From Lumbricus terrestris (lineage: Eukaryota; Annelida; Clitellata; Crassiclitellata; Lumbricidae): a stretch of 64,000 nucleotides of DNA. The position numbers were made by a program, and so were the translations under genes. Below, in pieces: positions 32,828-43,612 of the stretch. The number at the start of each line of letters is the position of its first letter. Positions within the stretch are counted from its first letter, which is position 1. Below the pieces are notes generated by a model. The model was given only the letters and a program-made list of their open reading frames with translations. It searched no databases and was not told the DNA's origin. The stretch covers positions 5,432,370 to 5,496,369 of the forward strand of contig OX457040.1 of the NCBI GenBank assembly GCA_949752735.1. The letters run 5' to 3'.

Positions 32828-33240
32828 ATCCATATCCACATTTCGCAAGCATCGACTTTCCTTTCTAAAACCTTTGTTTTGTCCACGTTTCCCATCCACA
32901 CAGCACCACTGGGAATAGCATTGCTTTATAATTATTATCGTCTTCGTCGTCAGGCTCACGTGTTTATCCTTCCATATTTTCTCCGATCCCTTCGCTGCCG
33001 TCTTTCCCTTTTCCCTCCGTCACATCTCTCTGTCACATCCACCATCGTTTTCTATCATGGCTCCCAAGAAGCAGAAATTTGTCTCCATCTCCTCCCCATC
33101 TACCTCGAAGCTCAACCAATTCTCCGTGGTCATGATCTTGGTCATCTCTAAGTTGAAATATAATCCTGCGTTCACGCTTTCTGATTTTAATTTTCAAGTG
33201 ATATCTTTTAGATCTTCCCCTTTCCCTACCAGATACAATA
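32790..33240 (-). pseudogene. RTE-like LINE RT C-terminal fragment
   Basis: Minus-strand frames read AGLYFNLEMTKIMTTENW, VDGEEMETNFCFLGAMIEND, then ERKVDACEMWIWMKLLRTSW: conserved blocks after the catalytic core of RTE-like LINEs. Stops and frame changes interrupt them. Confidence 0.75.
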
Positions 33241-33271
33241 ACCTATAAATTGTCTTGTCACTGGTATGAAA

Positions 33272-33367
33272 ACAGGAAAGAAGTGCTATATTATGCCAAA
33301 CAATTTTTTTTTCAAAAGAATCGGCCTCTCTTGTCATAAGCCCTCGTCAAATCTGGATCCATCCATA
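33272..33367 (-). repeat. R1 hairpin repeat, copy f (diverged)
   Basis: AAGTGCTATATTATGCCAAA, CGGCCTCTCTTGTCATAAGC, GTCAAATCTGGATCCATCCA, with a T-run replacing one hairpin arm. Confidence 0.6.
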
Positions 33368-33439
33368 ATCTTGCTATAAATATGAATGAGGGCGGTCAAT
33401 ATAAATCTATCAGAAAGCAGCTAGAAATTGATCCTTATT

Positions 33440-34530
33440 TGTCTGCCAATTCGTGTACTTTGGCCCTAAGCATTGCGGTAGAAGGAGGGCGAAGCAGATC
33501 AAGCAACAAACGAGATACAGAGCAAATTAAAATAGACAACGAATTTAATCTTCAGACATCATCAGCAATCGATTAAAGAAGACGAAACTACGCCGTTAAT
33601 CTGTGCTACTGTAGATGCAATCAAATACATACTTACCTTAGCTACCATACGCAAGAATATAATTATAGCAGCTGAGCCAGTCCTTAAAATATTTTGAATT
33701 AACAAGACCACTTGCGAATAGAATGATCTTACCCCGCCATTGCAAAATAGGCATCGTGGAATGTTCCCATAATAGAGTTTTGAGAGTTAATCAACTTGGC
33801 AATAACGTTTAATTAGACACCTTTAAAATAAACTCATAAGTATATATAAATAGTTTCGCTGACGCCGTTTAATGATGCCATATCCGGGTACAAAATCCAG
33901 TTATCATTAAATTTTATCAATGACTCGTGCGGTCATAAGAAGTTGCCAAAAGCAGAAGAAATTGTATGTGCCCTATTATAGTTTCATATAACTAAAATTG
34001 AAAATAATGATGGCTAACTTATCGCTTAGGCATATGATAGTATTACTTTCGAAAGTCGGCTGGATTCTAAATTCTTATGACGGGTAAACAGCTATAATTG
34101 AAGCTCGAGTAGAAAGTCCTCAGCCCCCTGCGCCATTAAGTCATATAAAAATCTGACCGAATGGTCTTCATCCGCTTGCAAAATATAGAAGCGTGGAAAA
34201 AAACTGAAGCTCATGTTCCTAATTGCGAAAAATAATATAAAAAAATAAGACAAAGGAACCTATCACTGCAAAACAGTTTTCAGCTTGTACTGTGGTAGAA
34301 TGCTACATTTAAACAACCAGGCGAGGTCAGCTACCATATAACGAACTCTTTCAACTCAGTACAAACTGTTTTATTCAGTGTCTAACGACATCTTACGATT
34401 GACAATAACGTTGACGGTTATTATTGTTTATATTCGTAAATTTCTCATTAGAATCCAGAACATAGCGACATCTCGCAGCCGACAGGGTCGTCGTCATCAC
34501 TCTAACAAATTCATAGCGGGATAAACCCCG
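33440..34530 (+). repeat. Diverged duplicate unit, shared with 20560-21880
   Basis: GGAGGGCGAAGCAG, CAAGACCACTTGCGAATAGA, module 15, GTGTCTAACGACATCTTACG and GACAGGGTCGTCG match the earlier unit in order. Confidence 0.65.
33813..33852 (+). promoter_or_regulatory. PSE-like + TATA module 15
   Basis: TTAGACACCTTTAAAATA, 17 nt from the CACC box end, then TATAAATA within TATATATAAATA. Paralog of module 10. Confidence 0.65.
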
Positions 34531-34936
34531 ATTTGTTTTATATGGGGATTTGTGAGTCAGTGCTATCCGTTCTAGTTCGTAGATGCCTTCGCTTTGCCAC
34601 GCAAGGTGACCTGGTTATCCCCATGGTTCTAACTTCCATTATGACGGAATTTGTTACCGTACGTAGCAATCTCCATCGTATTAGAAGTTCTCTAGCTCTG
34701 GCGCTATAAAAATTCACGAGTATGATTGTCACTACCATATTTCGGTATAGTATTTTACCTAATCACCTATCAATTATTTATAGGTCTGTATGGGTAGCGA
34801 ATCCGTGTAAAGTTGATTAGCGTCACTTTTTCTTTCATTCACGCTTCGGACCCAGTAATTAATGCAATAGAGTTGGGTAGAGTTGCAACTCGTTGATGGC
34901 ATATTTGTGCTGAGTCTAAATGTGGGACAATTTAAA

Positions 34937-34977
34937 ATACATAACAGTGAATAAGATATTTATTAAAGGTGTTCAAA
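34937..34977 (-). promoter_or_regulatory. PSE-like + TATA module 16
   Basis: Minus strand: TTTGAACACCTTTAATAAA, about 17 nt, TTATGTATT. Paralog of module 17. Confidence 0.5.
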
Positions 34978-35089
34978 TTCGAAAGTATCTCATCCACTAG
35001 TAGTAGAGCGGCCTGGTGAAAAATTGTTCATGAAATTTGGTACATACCATGAAAATGTCATAAGAAAAAGATTTGGCTATAGGGCCATC

Positions 35090-35830
35090 GCAGATTTGGC
35101 TCCTGGCCCCATTGGCGGCCATTTTTCATCTTGGTGTCAAAACATACATAGTTAGGGGCGAGGATTCCAAAAAAGCCATTACAAATGTTCCCCAGAGCTC
35201 AGCGGCGCCCGCAGGCGTACGCACTTACGCAAGTGCGTACAGCAGCGGCGCCCGGAGACGTACGCACATACGTAAGTGCGTACAGCGCGATGACCCAAAA
35301 GGTATGTTTTTGGAAATTCTAGGTTGATGACTAAAAAAAAAAAGGTCATCAGTTTGTTCGGCGGATAGAAAAGGTATGTTTTTGGAAAATTCTAGGTTGA
35401 TGACTAAAAAAAAAAAAAGGTCATCAGTTTTTTTCGGCGACCTAACGAAAATTGTTCCCTCTTCGCCCCTCGCCCCTCCTTCGAAAATTTGTGTGCGTAC
35501 AAGAAAAAAATCCTGCGGGCGCCGCTGCCAGAGCTTCAATGGCGGCCATCTTCCAAAATGGCCGACCAAAATACGGATTTTTAATATCTCAGCTTCCAGT
35601 ACACTTAGAATCGTCATCTCGATGTCTAAACATGCATAGTTAAGGGCAGGCATTCCAACAGAGCCATTGCAAATATTCACCAGGGCTTCAATGGCGGCCA
35701 TTTTCCAAAATGGCCGACCAATAAAGGATATTTCAATATCTCAGCGTCCATTACACTTAGAATCGTCATCTTGGTGTCTAAACATAGGCCTACATAGTCA
35801 AGAGCGAATTTTAAAGAAATCAAATACAAA
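35090..35830 (+). repeat. Tandem units of about 155 bp, one interrupted by a hAT
   Basis: Three units share CAATGGCGGCCAT, TTCCAAAATGGCCGACCA, TCAATATCTCAGC, TTAGAATCGTCATCT and GTGTCTAAACAT. The first unit is split by the element at 35200-35527. Confidence 0.8.
35200..35527. mobile_element. Small hAT-like non-autonomous element
   Basis: Ends CAGCGGCGCCCGCAG and CTGCGGGCGCCGCTG are a perfect 15-bp inverted pair; an exact 8-bp duplication CCAGAGCT flanks it (35192-35199, 35528-35535). The first about 45 bp, including the palindrome GTACGCAC..GTGCGTAC, are duplicated in tandem, and a second direct repeat (AAGGTATGTTTTTGGAAA...GGTCATCAG) follows. Confidence 0.92.
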
Positions 35831-36079
35831 CGTTTCTGTTCACAAGATTCGCAGCCAAGGACGTCAATGGTGCGGTAAGGTAAAAAGTTCCTGCTTATTT
35901 GAAAATCAGCTGTTATGGGCTCATGGCGCGTCAAGTATAAATACAGTATAATCCAAGCTATTTATTGCATCATACTTTTTCTGAAACTTCTGATTCAGTT
36001 CATGTTCATTTGGCAATAAAACAAGTTTTGGACTAACAATTCCTTCACATTTTGGTTCCTGGCCGCTCCACTATATAGG

Positions 36080-36510
36080 TTCTGCTGTTTAATGACATCT
36101 TGCGGCGTCGGAAGCCGTTCGCTTGTATTGTAATGCATTTTTACCGTTTAGTTTCAGGTGAAATGTTTTCAGTATTCCAAGAATGCTGTGTGGGATGCCA
36201 AATAGTATGAATTGTAGTCAGGTTTTTCTTTCATCCCCACTTCGGATCCAGTAATTAATTTTATGCAATCGAGTTGCACCTAGTTGATAGTAACCTGAGC
36301 GAGAGAATGTAGACTCTTTGGAATCTACAATACATAACCGTGTATAATATATTTATTAAAGGTGTTCAAATTCAAAAGTATCTCGTCCACTAGGTTCTGG
36401 TGTGTTTTATGGCATCTTGCGGCGTCGGAAGCCGTTCGCTTGTATTGTAATGCATTTTTACAGTTTATTTTCAGGTAAAATGTTCTCAATATTCCAAAAA
36501 ATGCTTTGAG
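36080..36510 (+). repeat. Direct duplication around module 17
   Basis: GGTTCTG, then CATCTTGCGGCGTCGGAAGC, TTGTATTGTAATGCATTTTT, occurs at 36076-36180 and again at 36393-36500. Confidence 0.85.
36331..36370 (-). promoter_or_regulatory. PSE-like + TATA module 17
   Basis: Minus strand: TTTGAACACCTTTAATAAA, about 17 nt, TTATGTATTG. Its surroundings (CCAGTAATTAAT, CTCGTCCACTAG) match module 16. Confidence 0.5.
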
Positions 36511-36518
36511 TTAAAATT

Positions 36519-36991
36519 ATGGTCCGTTGGATGAGTTACATATGGTTTATTGGTCATATCCCAAAATTTGCCCCAATTTCTGCCTACATGCGTGATGTTC
36601 TACACTGGCTTCCAGTCTCGCAGCGCATCTCGTACAGGATAGCAGCACTTGTTTGGCGGTCCTTCATTGGTAGTGCTCCTTCCTACTTATCTGATCTCTG
36701 TCGCCCTGTCTCTGTTGTAGCCTCCCGTAGAACTTTGCGCTCTTCGGCCAATGGGGAGCTGCTGGTCCCTCGAGCCCGCTCTGCTACCAGACAGCGACGA
36801 GCCTTCTCGGTTGTTGGCCCGTCCACATGGAATGGGCTCCCGCTTGCACTACGCTTGCTACCTTGGAATAATTTGCCTGCTTTCTACAAGTTGCTCAAGA
36901 CCTATCTGTTTAGCTGTGGCTGGACTGGGAGCGCCTCTGAGTAGACTTCTTGAAGGGGCGCTATATAAGTTTTCGGAAAGAATGAATGAAT
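36519..36991 (+). pseudogene. L2/CR1-like LINE: RT C-terminus and 3' end
   Basis: About 141 codons open to TGA at 36942: VLHWLPVSQRISYRIAALVW (residues 27-46), SAPSYLSDLCRPVSVVASRR, LRSSANGELLVPRARSAT, RQRRAFSVVGPSTWNGLPLA and FYKLLKTYLFSCGWTGSASE. This is the last part of an L2/CR1-like polymerase. The 3' end GAAGGGGCGCTATATAAG with a GAATGAATGA tail recurs at several sites in the window. Catalytic regions are absent. Confidence 0.92.
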
Positions 36992-37032
36992 AGCGCCGAG
37001 AAAAGTGGTTATATAAGATATTATATTCTTTT

Positions 37033-37073
37033 TAATACACCTTTAAAACGTCTTCACTGGCGTTATATATAAA
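37033..37073 (+). promoter_or_regulatory. PSE-like + TATA module 18
   Basis: TAATACACCTTTAAAAC, 16 nt, TATATATAAAA; one of the best TATA boxes. Confidence 0.6.
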
Positions 37074-37626
37074 ACCAGTCGTTGCGAGTATTATAATTTC
37101 CTGATTGTAAGACGGGTTCAATAATTATCGATTTGCATTAACGAAAGTATTCATCACCAACGTGACACGTCTAATCGTTTGAAAGGGTTCTAAGGTCAAA
37201 AATAAGAAATTCTTTAACGTCTGTGAACTGCCTGGGTATTTGATGTCAACCTACGTAGTTCTTCATTTACTTCACAATAGCGAAAGACCATTCTTTTCGT
37301 TCGTGATCATGTGTAGAACTAATATTGATATCGATGACCATGTTCATTGAATTGTCGACTAAATAAACAGACCATATTTATAGGCTTGCAATTAACCCAT
37401 TAATGCCCAACTTTTTTTTTTGGATTTCAAACACAATTTAAGGTAAAATACCATGCCAGAACACGAAAAATAGCTTCAGTTTTGAATGGGTTGCTGCAGT
37501 TTTGTCCTAATATGGTTTTGAAGTCATGTTCCACTTGTGGAACATTGGGCACATGCAATACCATTATTTGTTATATGCAACTTCAACATCGCATTCATCA
37601 AACAATTCTTATGATCATAACAGAGT

Positions 37627-37669
37627 ATGTATTTATGTATGTATGTATGTATGTATGTATGTATGTATG
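37627..37669 (+). repeat. (GTAT)n, left part of split array
   Basis: About 10 units up to the Tc1 insertion at 37672; the array resumes at 39430. Confidence 0.9.
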
Positions 37670-37671
37670 TA

Positions 37672-39429
37672 CAGTGGTGTGCAAAAGTCTGGAACCACCT
37701 AGAAATATCGTGTTTTTTCGACTTTCGAACCTGTTAATCGCATATTTTCATGTGCCCATTACAAACTTTTGTGTGTAACATCATGGGGGATATATTTGGC
37801 TATTAGAATCAACTTTTTATTCTAGGTTGAACCAAATTTTACAAATTTTTTCTTGGAAGTTGCCATGGTAATGGATTTTTGTGTGTAAATCTCGTAATTT
37901 GTACTAATTTTGACCATTGGTGTAAAAATATATTAGTGTGGTTACAACAGGTCATGTGTGGTATGAATTCGTTTATAATCATTTATTTATTCATTCATTC
38001 GTTTGGAAAATTTATATAGCGCCCCGGTCTTCAAGGAGACTACTCAGAGGCGCTCCCAGTTCAACCACGGCTAAAAAGACAGGTTTTCGAGCAACTGATA
38101 GAGAGCAGGCAAATTATTCCGAGGTATACAGTACGTGTAGTACTAATCATTTAGTTGGCATTGAAAAGGAAGTTTTGTGGACAGTTATGCCTCAACATTT
38201 GGTGAGCCACCCCTTATTCTTGATCACTTGTCTGCACCGTGTCTGCATTGAGTACACCATCTTAACGAGGTGGTCATGGGTAAAACATTTTGCCTGGTGG
38301 CGATGAGCTACTCACTCAGCTCGCAATTACTGGTGGGATTTCTCTTTGATATCTTTAAGGCTATTTTGTGCCAGGAATTCTCAATCGGATTCCAATACGG
38401 GGACTGGACAAGTGGACAGACCAGTCCAGCGTCCTGATGTTGATCTGACACTTCCAGTCTGGGCTGCTTGGCTGCCATTGGAGTAGGATGCCTTCACGTC
38501 ATCGATGGAATGGTTAATGCAACCAAGAACAGTGGGAATACTGCAGAATTGCAGGGCACCATCAGCACAACAGCTATTCCAGGACCAGTTCTTCTCTTAT
38601 GATGACAGTGCAACATGCCATCGCGCCAAACTGTTCACTCAATGGAAGTGTCAGATCAACATCAGGACGCTGGACTGGTCTGTTCACTTGTCCAGTCCCC
38701 ATATTGGAATCCGATTGAGAATTCCTGGCACAAAATAGCCTTAAAGATATCAAAGAGAAATCCCACTAGTAATTGCGAGCTGAGTGAGTAAGCTCATCGC
38801 CACCAGGCAAAATGTCTTACCCATGACCACCTCGTTAAGATGGTGTACTCAATGCAGACACGGTGCAGAAAGGTGATCAAGAATAAGGAGTGGCTCACCA
38901 AATGTTGAGGCATAACTGTCCACAAACCTTCCTTTTCAATGCCAACTAAATGATTAGTACTACACTTACACTGTATACCTCGAAATAATTTGCCTGCTTT
39001 CTATCAGTTGCTCGAAAACCTGTCTTTTTAGCCGTGGTTGGACTGGGAGCGGTTCTGAGTAGTCTCCTTGAAGGCCGGGGCGCTATATAAATTTTCCAAA
39101 TGAATGAATGAATAAATGAATGATTATAAACGAATTCATACCACACATGACCTGTTTTAACCATACTAATATATTTTTACACCAATGGCCAAAGAAGTAC
39201 AAATCACGAGATTTACGCACAAAAAACCATTGCCATGGCAACTTCCAAGAAAATATTTGTAAAATTTGGCTCAACCTAGAATAAAAATTTAATTCTAATA
39301 GCCAAATATATCCCCCATGATGTTACACACGAAAGTTTTTATTGGGCATATGAAAATATGCGAGTAAGAGGCTCGAAAGTCGAAAAAAAACGATATTTCT
39401 AGGTGGTTCCAGACGTTTGCACACCACTG
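37672..39429. mobile_element. Tc1/mariner-like fold-back element
   Basis: Ends CAGTGGTGTGCAAAAGTCTG and its inverse (AGACGTTTGCACACCACTG), flanked by TA at 37670 and 39430, within an ATGT array. The whole element is a giant inverted repeat: arm 37672-38457 pairs with 38643-39429, with a loop of about 185 bp. Both arms include a piece of L2-like LINE 3' end (GCGCTATATAAATTTTCC). The normal 5' half of the transposase gene is replaced by an inverted copy of the 3' half. Confidence 0.92.
38483..38800 (+). pseudogene. Tc1-like transposase C-terminal fragment
   Basis: Frames read AQQLFQDQFFSYDDSATCHR, AKLFTQWKCQINIRTLDW, then after a frameshift NPIENSWHKIALKISKRNP, CELSE and stop. The usual Tc1 blocks are FQQDNAPCHRA, with the second catalytic Asp, and SPDLNPIEN, whose Glu/Asp completes the triad; here SPDL has become SPYW. 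The DNA-binding N-terminus and the first catalytic Asp are missing. An inverted second copy of the last half lies in the left arm (about 38150-38430). Confidence 0.85.
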
Positions 39430-39753
39430 TATGTATGTATGTATGTTTGTATGTATGCATGTATGCATGTATGCATGTTTGCATGCATGCATGCAAATAT
39501 GTATGTATGTATGTATGTATGCATGTATGCTTGTATGTATGTATGTGTGTATGTAAGTATGTATGTATGTATGTATGTATGTATGTATGTATGTTTGTAT
39601 GTATGCATGTTTGCATGCATGCATGCATGCATGCATGCATGCATGCATGCATGTATGTATGCATGCATGTATGCTTGTATGTGTGTATGTGTGTGTGTAT
39701 GTAAGTATGTATGTATGTATGTATGTATGTATGTATGTATGTATGTATGTATG

Positions 39754-39784
<31 letters not shown>

Positions 39785-39944
39785 TGCATATGTATGTATG
39801 TATATGTATGCATGTGTGTATGTATGTATTTGTATGTAGGTATGTATGTATGTATGTATGTATGTTTGTATGTATGTATGTATGTACGTATGTATGTATG
39901 TATGTGTGTGTATGTATATATGTATGTATATGTATGCATGTATG

Positions 39945-39977
<33 letters not shown>

Positions 39978-40140
39978 TGTATATGTTTGTATGTGTTTGT
40001 ATGTGTTTGTAATGTATATGTATGTATGCATGTATGTATAGTTGTATATGTATGCATGTATATATGTATATGTATGTATGCATGTATGTATGTATGTATG
40101 CATGTATGTATGTACATATAGTATGTACACATATGTATGT
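39430..40140 (+). repeat. (ATGT)n array, about 0.7 kb
   Basis: Long ATGT/ATGC array with GCATGCATGC-rich subregions at 39482 and 39612-39665. Long frames here on both strands are repeat translations. Confidence 0.97.
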
Positions 40141-40624
40141 ATATTTTTTAGCGATGTTGTTAGCTGCAAGTCAGCATAGACTGGTACACGTTAGCAGGCA
40201 GGCTAGACTGTAACTGTGTTTACAGAAAAGGTATTGCTAGTGCCCAATGTTCCACAAGTGGAACATGTCAGACATGGGGTGTTTATATAAAACCAGTGGT
40301 TGTAAATCAATATATTCTGAACATAGAGTGCTCACACAACAGGAAACATCAAATTACAACAAATCTTACAGTTGTGGATAGCTTACCTATTTTTTCCGAC
40401 GATTGAAACAAATGACATTTTATATTTGAACGTTTACATAATGAAAAAAATTGAGAAAACACTTATTTATCGCTCAACTTGGTAAAAAAAATAGATGAAA
40501 CTGTAAACACCAACATAGACCCACAATATATGTAGCATACAACAACAAAAAACAAAGCACAAGTAGTGGCCACCACTTTTAGTGGAATGTTCCACAAGTG
40601 GAACATTAGGCACTAATGGGTTAA

Positions 40625-41209
40625 AAATGATTGTTACTCCACTGTTTGATGGTATTTTGCTTCCGAAATTGATGCTGGTGCCCGTAGATTCAATTCGCAG
40701 TTTCATTTTTTTCTTTCCAATCTGTTCTTTCTAACTTATTTTTTTTCTTTTTCTACATCTTATTTCTTTCCTGGTGGTGAGGCTAGAATTTCTGTTCTTA
40801 CTTCTCCTTTTCTGGCGTAGCTACACCGCCTCGAGTTTGGCTAGAACGCGAACAGGGCGGGAAATATCATCGGATCGTAATCGTAATAGTAATCTCGGTT
40901 GTTCTTCATACAGCCACCAGAGCAACCAATGTTTCCAGAGTGATGAATGCCGTCCCTGCCTGTTGGAGCTACACTGCCAACCAAGGACTGGGTCAGAATC
41001 GAGCGTCTCTTAGCAAGGGTCCGTCGACCGGGTACTTACGAGATGACCCCCAACCTCCCTCAATGCGATGGAAATGTTGGATCGTGTTGGTGATCGTCTT
41101 CTGGCTACGATCTCCAGAAACGACTTCCACGTCCTTCTTTTATTTTTTCCGCCGGATGTTGACCATCAATACCAACGTTATCAGCACTCAGTTCTGAACT
41201 AAATGGTAT
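40625..41209. other. Intergenic; holds an isolated LINE 3' end (40878-40930, minus)
   Basis: GGATCGTAATCGTAATAGTA, ATCTCGG and TTCTTCATACAGC match the 3' terminus and GATTAC tail of the LINE at 28860. The remainder (41000-41200) is moderately GC-rich without recognised coding content. Confidence 0.5.
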
Positions 41210-41298
41210 AGTTAGGAAAAAACCGGGATGGCCTTTTTTAGGGGGCTTAGCCTTTTATAGGATGGCTTAGCCCCCCTATACCCCCTAGCGCGCCACTG
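41210..41298 (-). mobile_element. hAT-like right end fragment
   Basis: CCCCCTAGCGCGCCACTG is the inverse of a CAGTGGCGCGCTAGGGGG hAT terminus. The left end and a target duplication were not found. Confidence 0.5.
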
Positions 41299-41572
41299 GC
41301 TATGGGTCGCCGAGTAAGCCATAATTTTTTTCCCGTGAACATGTATGGTACCGTACGTATCATACGCGTATTGTATTTTTTGAAAGGTACGTACGTATTT
41401 TAACGTATTCTATTTTAGGGTACGCGTACCCTCGAGCTTTGCCCGAGACAAATTAAATGCTATTTGGTATTGAAAATAATATTCCCGTCATCGAAATTTT
41501 TAAAAATATGAGCTAATTTCGGTTTCGCTTCGAACCAAGAAATTCATACTAGCAATTCACATCTTTTGGATG

Positions 41573-41664
41573 GATGTATCCGATTTGACCAGGGTCTATG
41601 ACAACAGAGGCCGTTACCCTGGACAGAATTTTGCTAGGCATATTACAGCACTTAAGAGCTTTTG
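41573..41664 (+). repeat. R1 hairpin repeat, copy g; faces module 19
   Basis: GATTTGACCAGGGTCTATGA, CAACAGAGGCCGTTACCCTG, AGGCATATTACAGCACTTAA. Module 19 lies on its 3' side on the minus strand, about 90 nt away, so R1 would be transcribed in the same sense as at module 10. Confidence 0.8.
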
Positions 41665-41756
41665 TTCTCATCTTTTACTTCTTAATCCTTATAATATATT
41701 CTTTGCGCGGTAGACGATTTTGTCTATCCTATATGAGAAAGTTCGCAAGTCAATTT

Positions 41757-41797
41757 TATTTGTACTACAACTATATATGTTATTAAAGGTGTCTAAT
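41757..41797 (-). promoter_or_regulatory. PSE-like + TATA module 19
   Basis: Minus strand: TTAGACACCTTTAATAAC, about 17 nt, TACAAATAAAA. Confidence 0.6.
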
Positions 41798-41964
41798 ATC
41801 AGGCGTAACGTATATCATGAAGAAAAGATACGCTTTTGATTTTTAACTCTAATTATAATTAGTATTGATTGTCTGCTCAATATCGCACTGATTTTGATGC
41901 AACTATTGAATGACAGTGATAATTAAAGCAATGAGATGCAAATTGTGTCTATTTTGACATAATC

Positions 41965-42182
41965 GCCAGGATGGGAGACGACAGGAAGCTCAAAACTCTT
42001 GTAGTTGGAATAATCGAAGGAGACAACAAGAGAGGTTGACCTGATAGGCCAGATAGGGAATGGAAGAACGAAATTATAGAGGACTAGTTCGGGGACCCAG
42101 TAGAGAAACTGTTACACCTTGCCCTGCAGGACAGATATGGATGGAACAAGAAGACAAAGCTGACACTGGACATATACGAGCA
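41965..42182 (+). pseudogene. RTE-like LINE RT C-terminal fragment
   Basis: Reads ARMGDDRKLKTLVVGIIEGD, NKRG, stop, REWKNEIIED, stop, EKLLHLALQDRYGWNKKTKL. Two in-frame stops. The GxxRGRP...W...I.DW and A.DR..W pattern is the LINE C-terminal block. Confidence 0.75.
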
Positions 42183-42901
42183 CACCCATAAAACGTATAT
42201 GACTCATATTTGCCAAATGCGTTCAATTTTCAATCGTCAATCAGTAATTCCAACACTAGGGATTTAAAATGAAAATAATGGTTTTTATTCGCCTGTCGCA
42301 GAGACGGATAATTGGAATACCTTAGTTGTTGTGCCTTGAAATATAAAGTTCAAATTAGACACCAGTAGGCTACTAGCAGCCAATGGCTTGAAAACATAGA
42401 AATACAACACGAAATGAACCAAAACAACTTTTTAGAGGTCATAGGCTGTCGTTAAACATTGGATCCAATCAACGGTGATCGGAAGTCGGTCAATGCAAAT
42501 CCAAACACTTTCGATCAGTAAGAATACTGTATGCAATTTTCGACGGCTTTGCGAAGCGGGTTTACATATCAACTCGGGTCTATTCACTTATGTCAGATCT
42601 GGCGAAAAGCACAATGAGAAACTATACAGAAAGACCTAAAGCACAAACAGAGAAGCAGCCTCAATTATCTAATAATTACCATGTTTCATCGCTGTGTATA
42701 GGCTATTACCAACGCAAATACGCGATTTGACGACGTCCTATGACTCTTGTTGTTGTTACATTTATTTGTATTATTTTCTTCTCCTTTTCTCCTAAATCCT
42801 TTGCTGTATTACATTCTCTGCTGTTAAGCCGTTGAGAGTGATTGTGATGTGAGAACATTGGTTAAAGGAATACATTGTATAAAAGGAAGCATTAAAGAAA
42901 C

Positions 42902-42942
42902 TATTTATACCGCAATATTATTCTATTTCAAAGGTGTCTAAA
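42902..42942 (-). promoter_or_regulatory. PSE-like + TATA module 20
   Basis: Minus strand: TTTAGACACCTTTGAA, 17 nt, TATAAATAG; a near-consensus instance. Confidence 0.65.
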
Positions 42943-43159
42943 TCAAAGTCTTCCAACAACGCCATTGACTACACTGGCTTTGATGTCATACAACGTCAAG
43001 AATTTCGCAACAGCGTCAAAGACTATTGTATCCTCTCATGCTCTTGTGCAGGTAAAACTAGATCCAGGTCATCGTAATCGAGTTTTCGAATAGGGTTGCT
43101 ATGTTTATAGGCATAAATGTATATAACTACATCTTATGGGGACAAAGGCCTTTAATCTA

Positions 43160-43310
43160 ATTCAGGGTGTTCTTATTTATTTATTTATTTCGGACATTTT
43201 ATACAGCGCTTTTTTAAGGTAGGCTGCACAGTTACTAGAGGTCCCGAGTACTTTCACCGACTCTAATAAAAAGCACTATAAAAACTATATTATTTACATG
43301 TATACGACAA
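43160..43310 (-). repeat. LINE/SINE 3' end with AAATA tail
   Basis: Minus strand: AAAAAGCGCTGTATAAAATG, TCCG, AAATAAATAAATAAATAAG. Confidence 0.6.
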
Positions 43311-43336
43311 TAATAATAATAACAACAATATTTATC

Positions 43337-43378
43337 CATGTATACGACTAATAAATTCCTTTTCATAGGTGTCTAAAA
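43337..43378 (-). promoter_or_regulatory. PSE-like + TATA module 21
   Basis: Minus strand: TTTTAGACACCTATGAA, 17 nt, TATACATG. Confidence 0.5.
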
Positions 43379-43612
43379 GAAGAAAGTGCATGCGACGCTA
43401 AAATAATAATTATGATTGTATTGATGCACAATCACCGAAGATAAGTCAAATTTGAACAAAATAATGTAAAAGCTTCTAATTTGGGACATAAAATTATTAC
43501 TCCAATTTATGAATGAAAGTGTTGATTTATAACAAATTCACAAATGCAAGAGGATTTTCCAATGAACGTCAATATTAGTGCATTCGATGGTCAAACAGTA
43601 TATAGTCCTAAC

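Larger units (their letters stand above)
37392..40624. mobile_element. Composite TTAA element with TGTTCCAC palindromes
   Basis: TTAA at 37392 and 40621; ends CCCATTAATGCCCAAC and GGCACTAATGGG. The palindrome ATGTTCCACTTGTGGAACAT or its match occurs three times (37528-37547, 40248-40267, 40588-40607), each beside a TGCCCAA or TTAGGCA block. It has the same nested plan as 2912-5024. The centre holds a microsatellite with a Tc1 fold-back insertion. No transposase of its own. Confidence 0.78.

Noticed and set aside
39295..40213. Several 200-270-codon frames on both strands
   Set aside because: They are translations of the ATGT/CATA array (Met-Tyr-Val-Cys or Ile-His-Thr-Tyr repeats), as are those at 58081-58412 and 61124-61721.
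42344..42360. TTAGACACCAG as a further module
   Set aside because: The CTTTAA half and a TATA box are missing.
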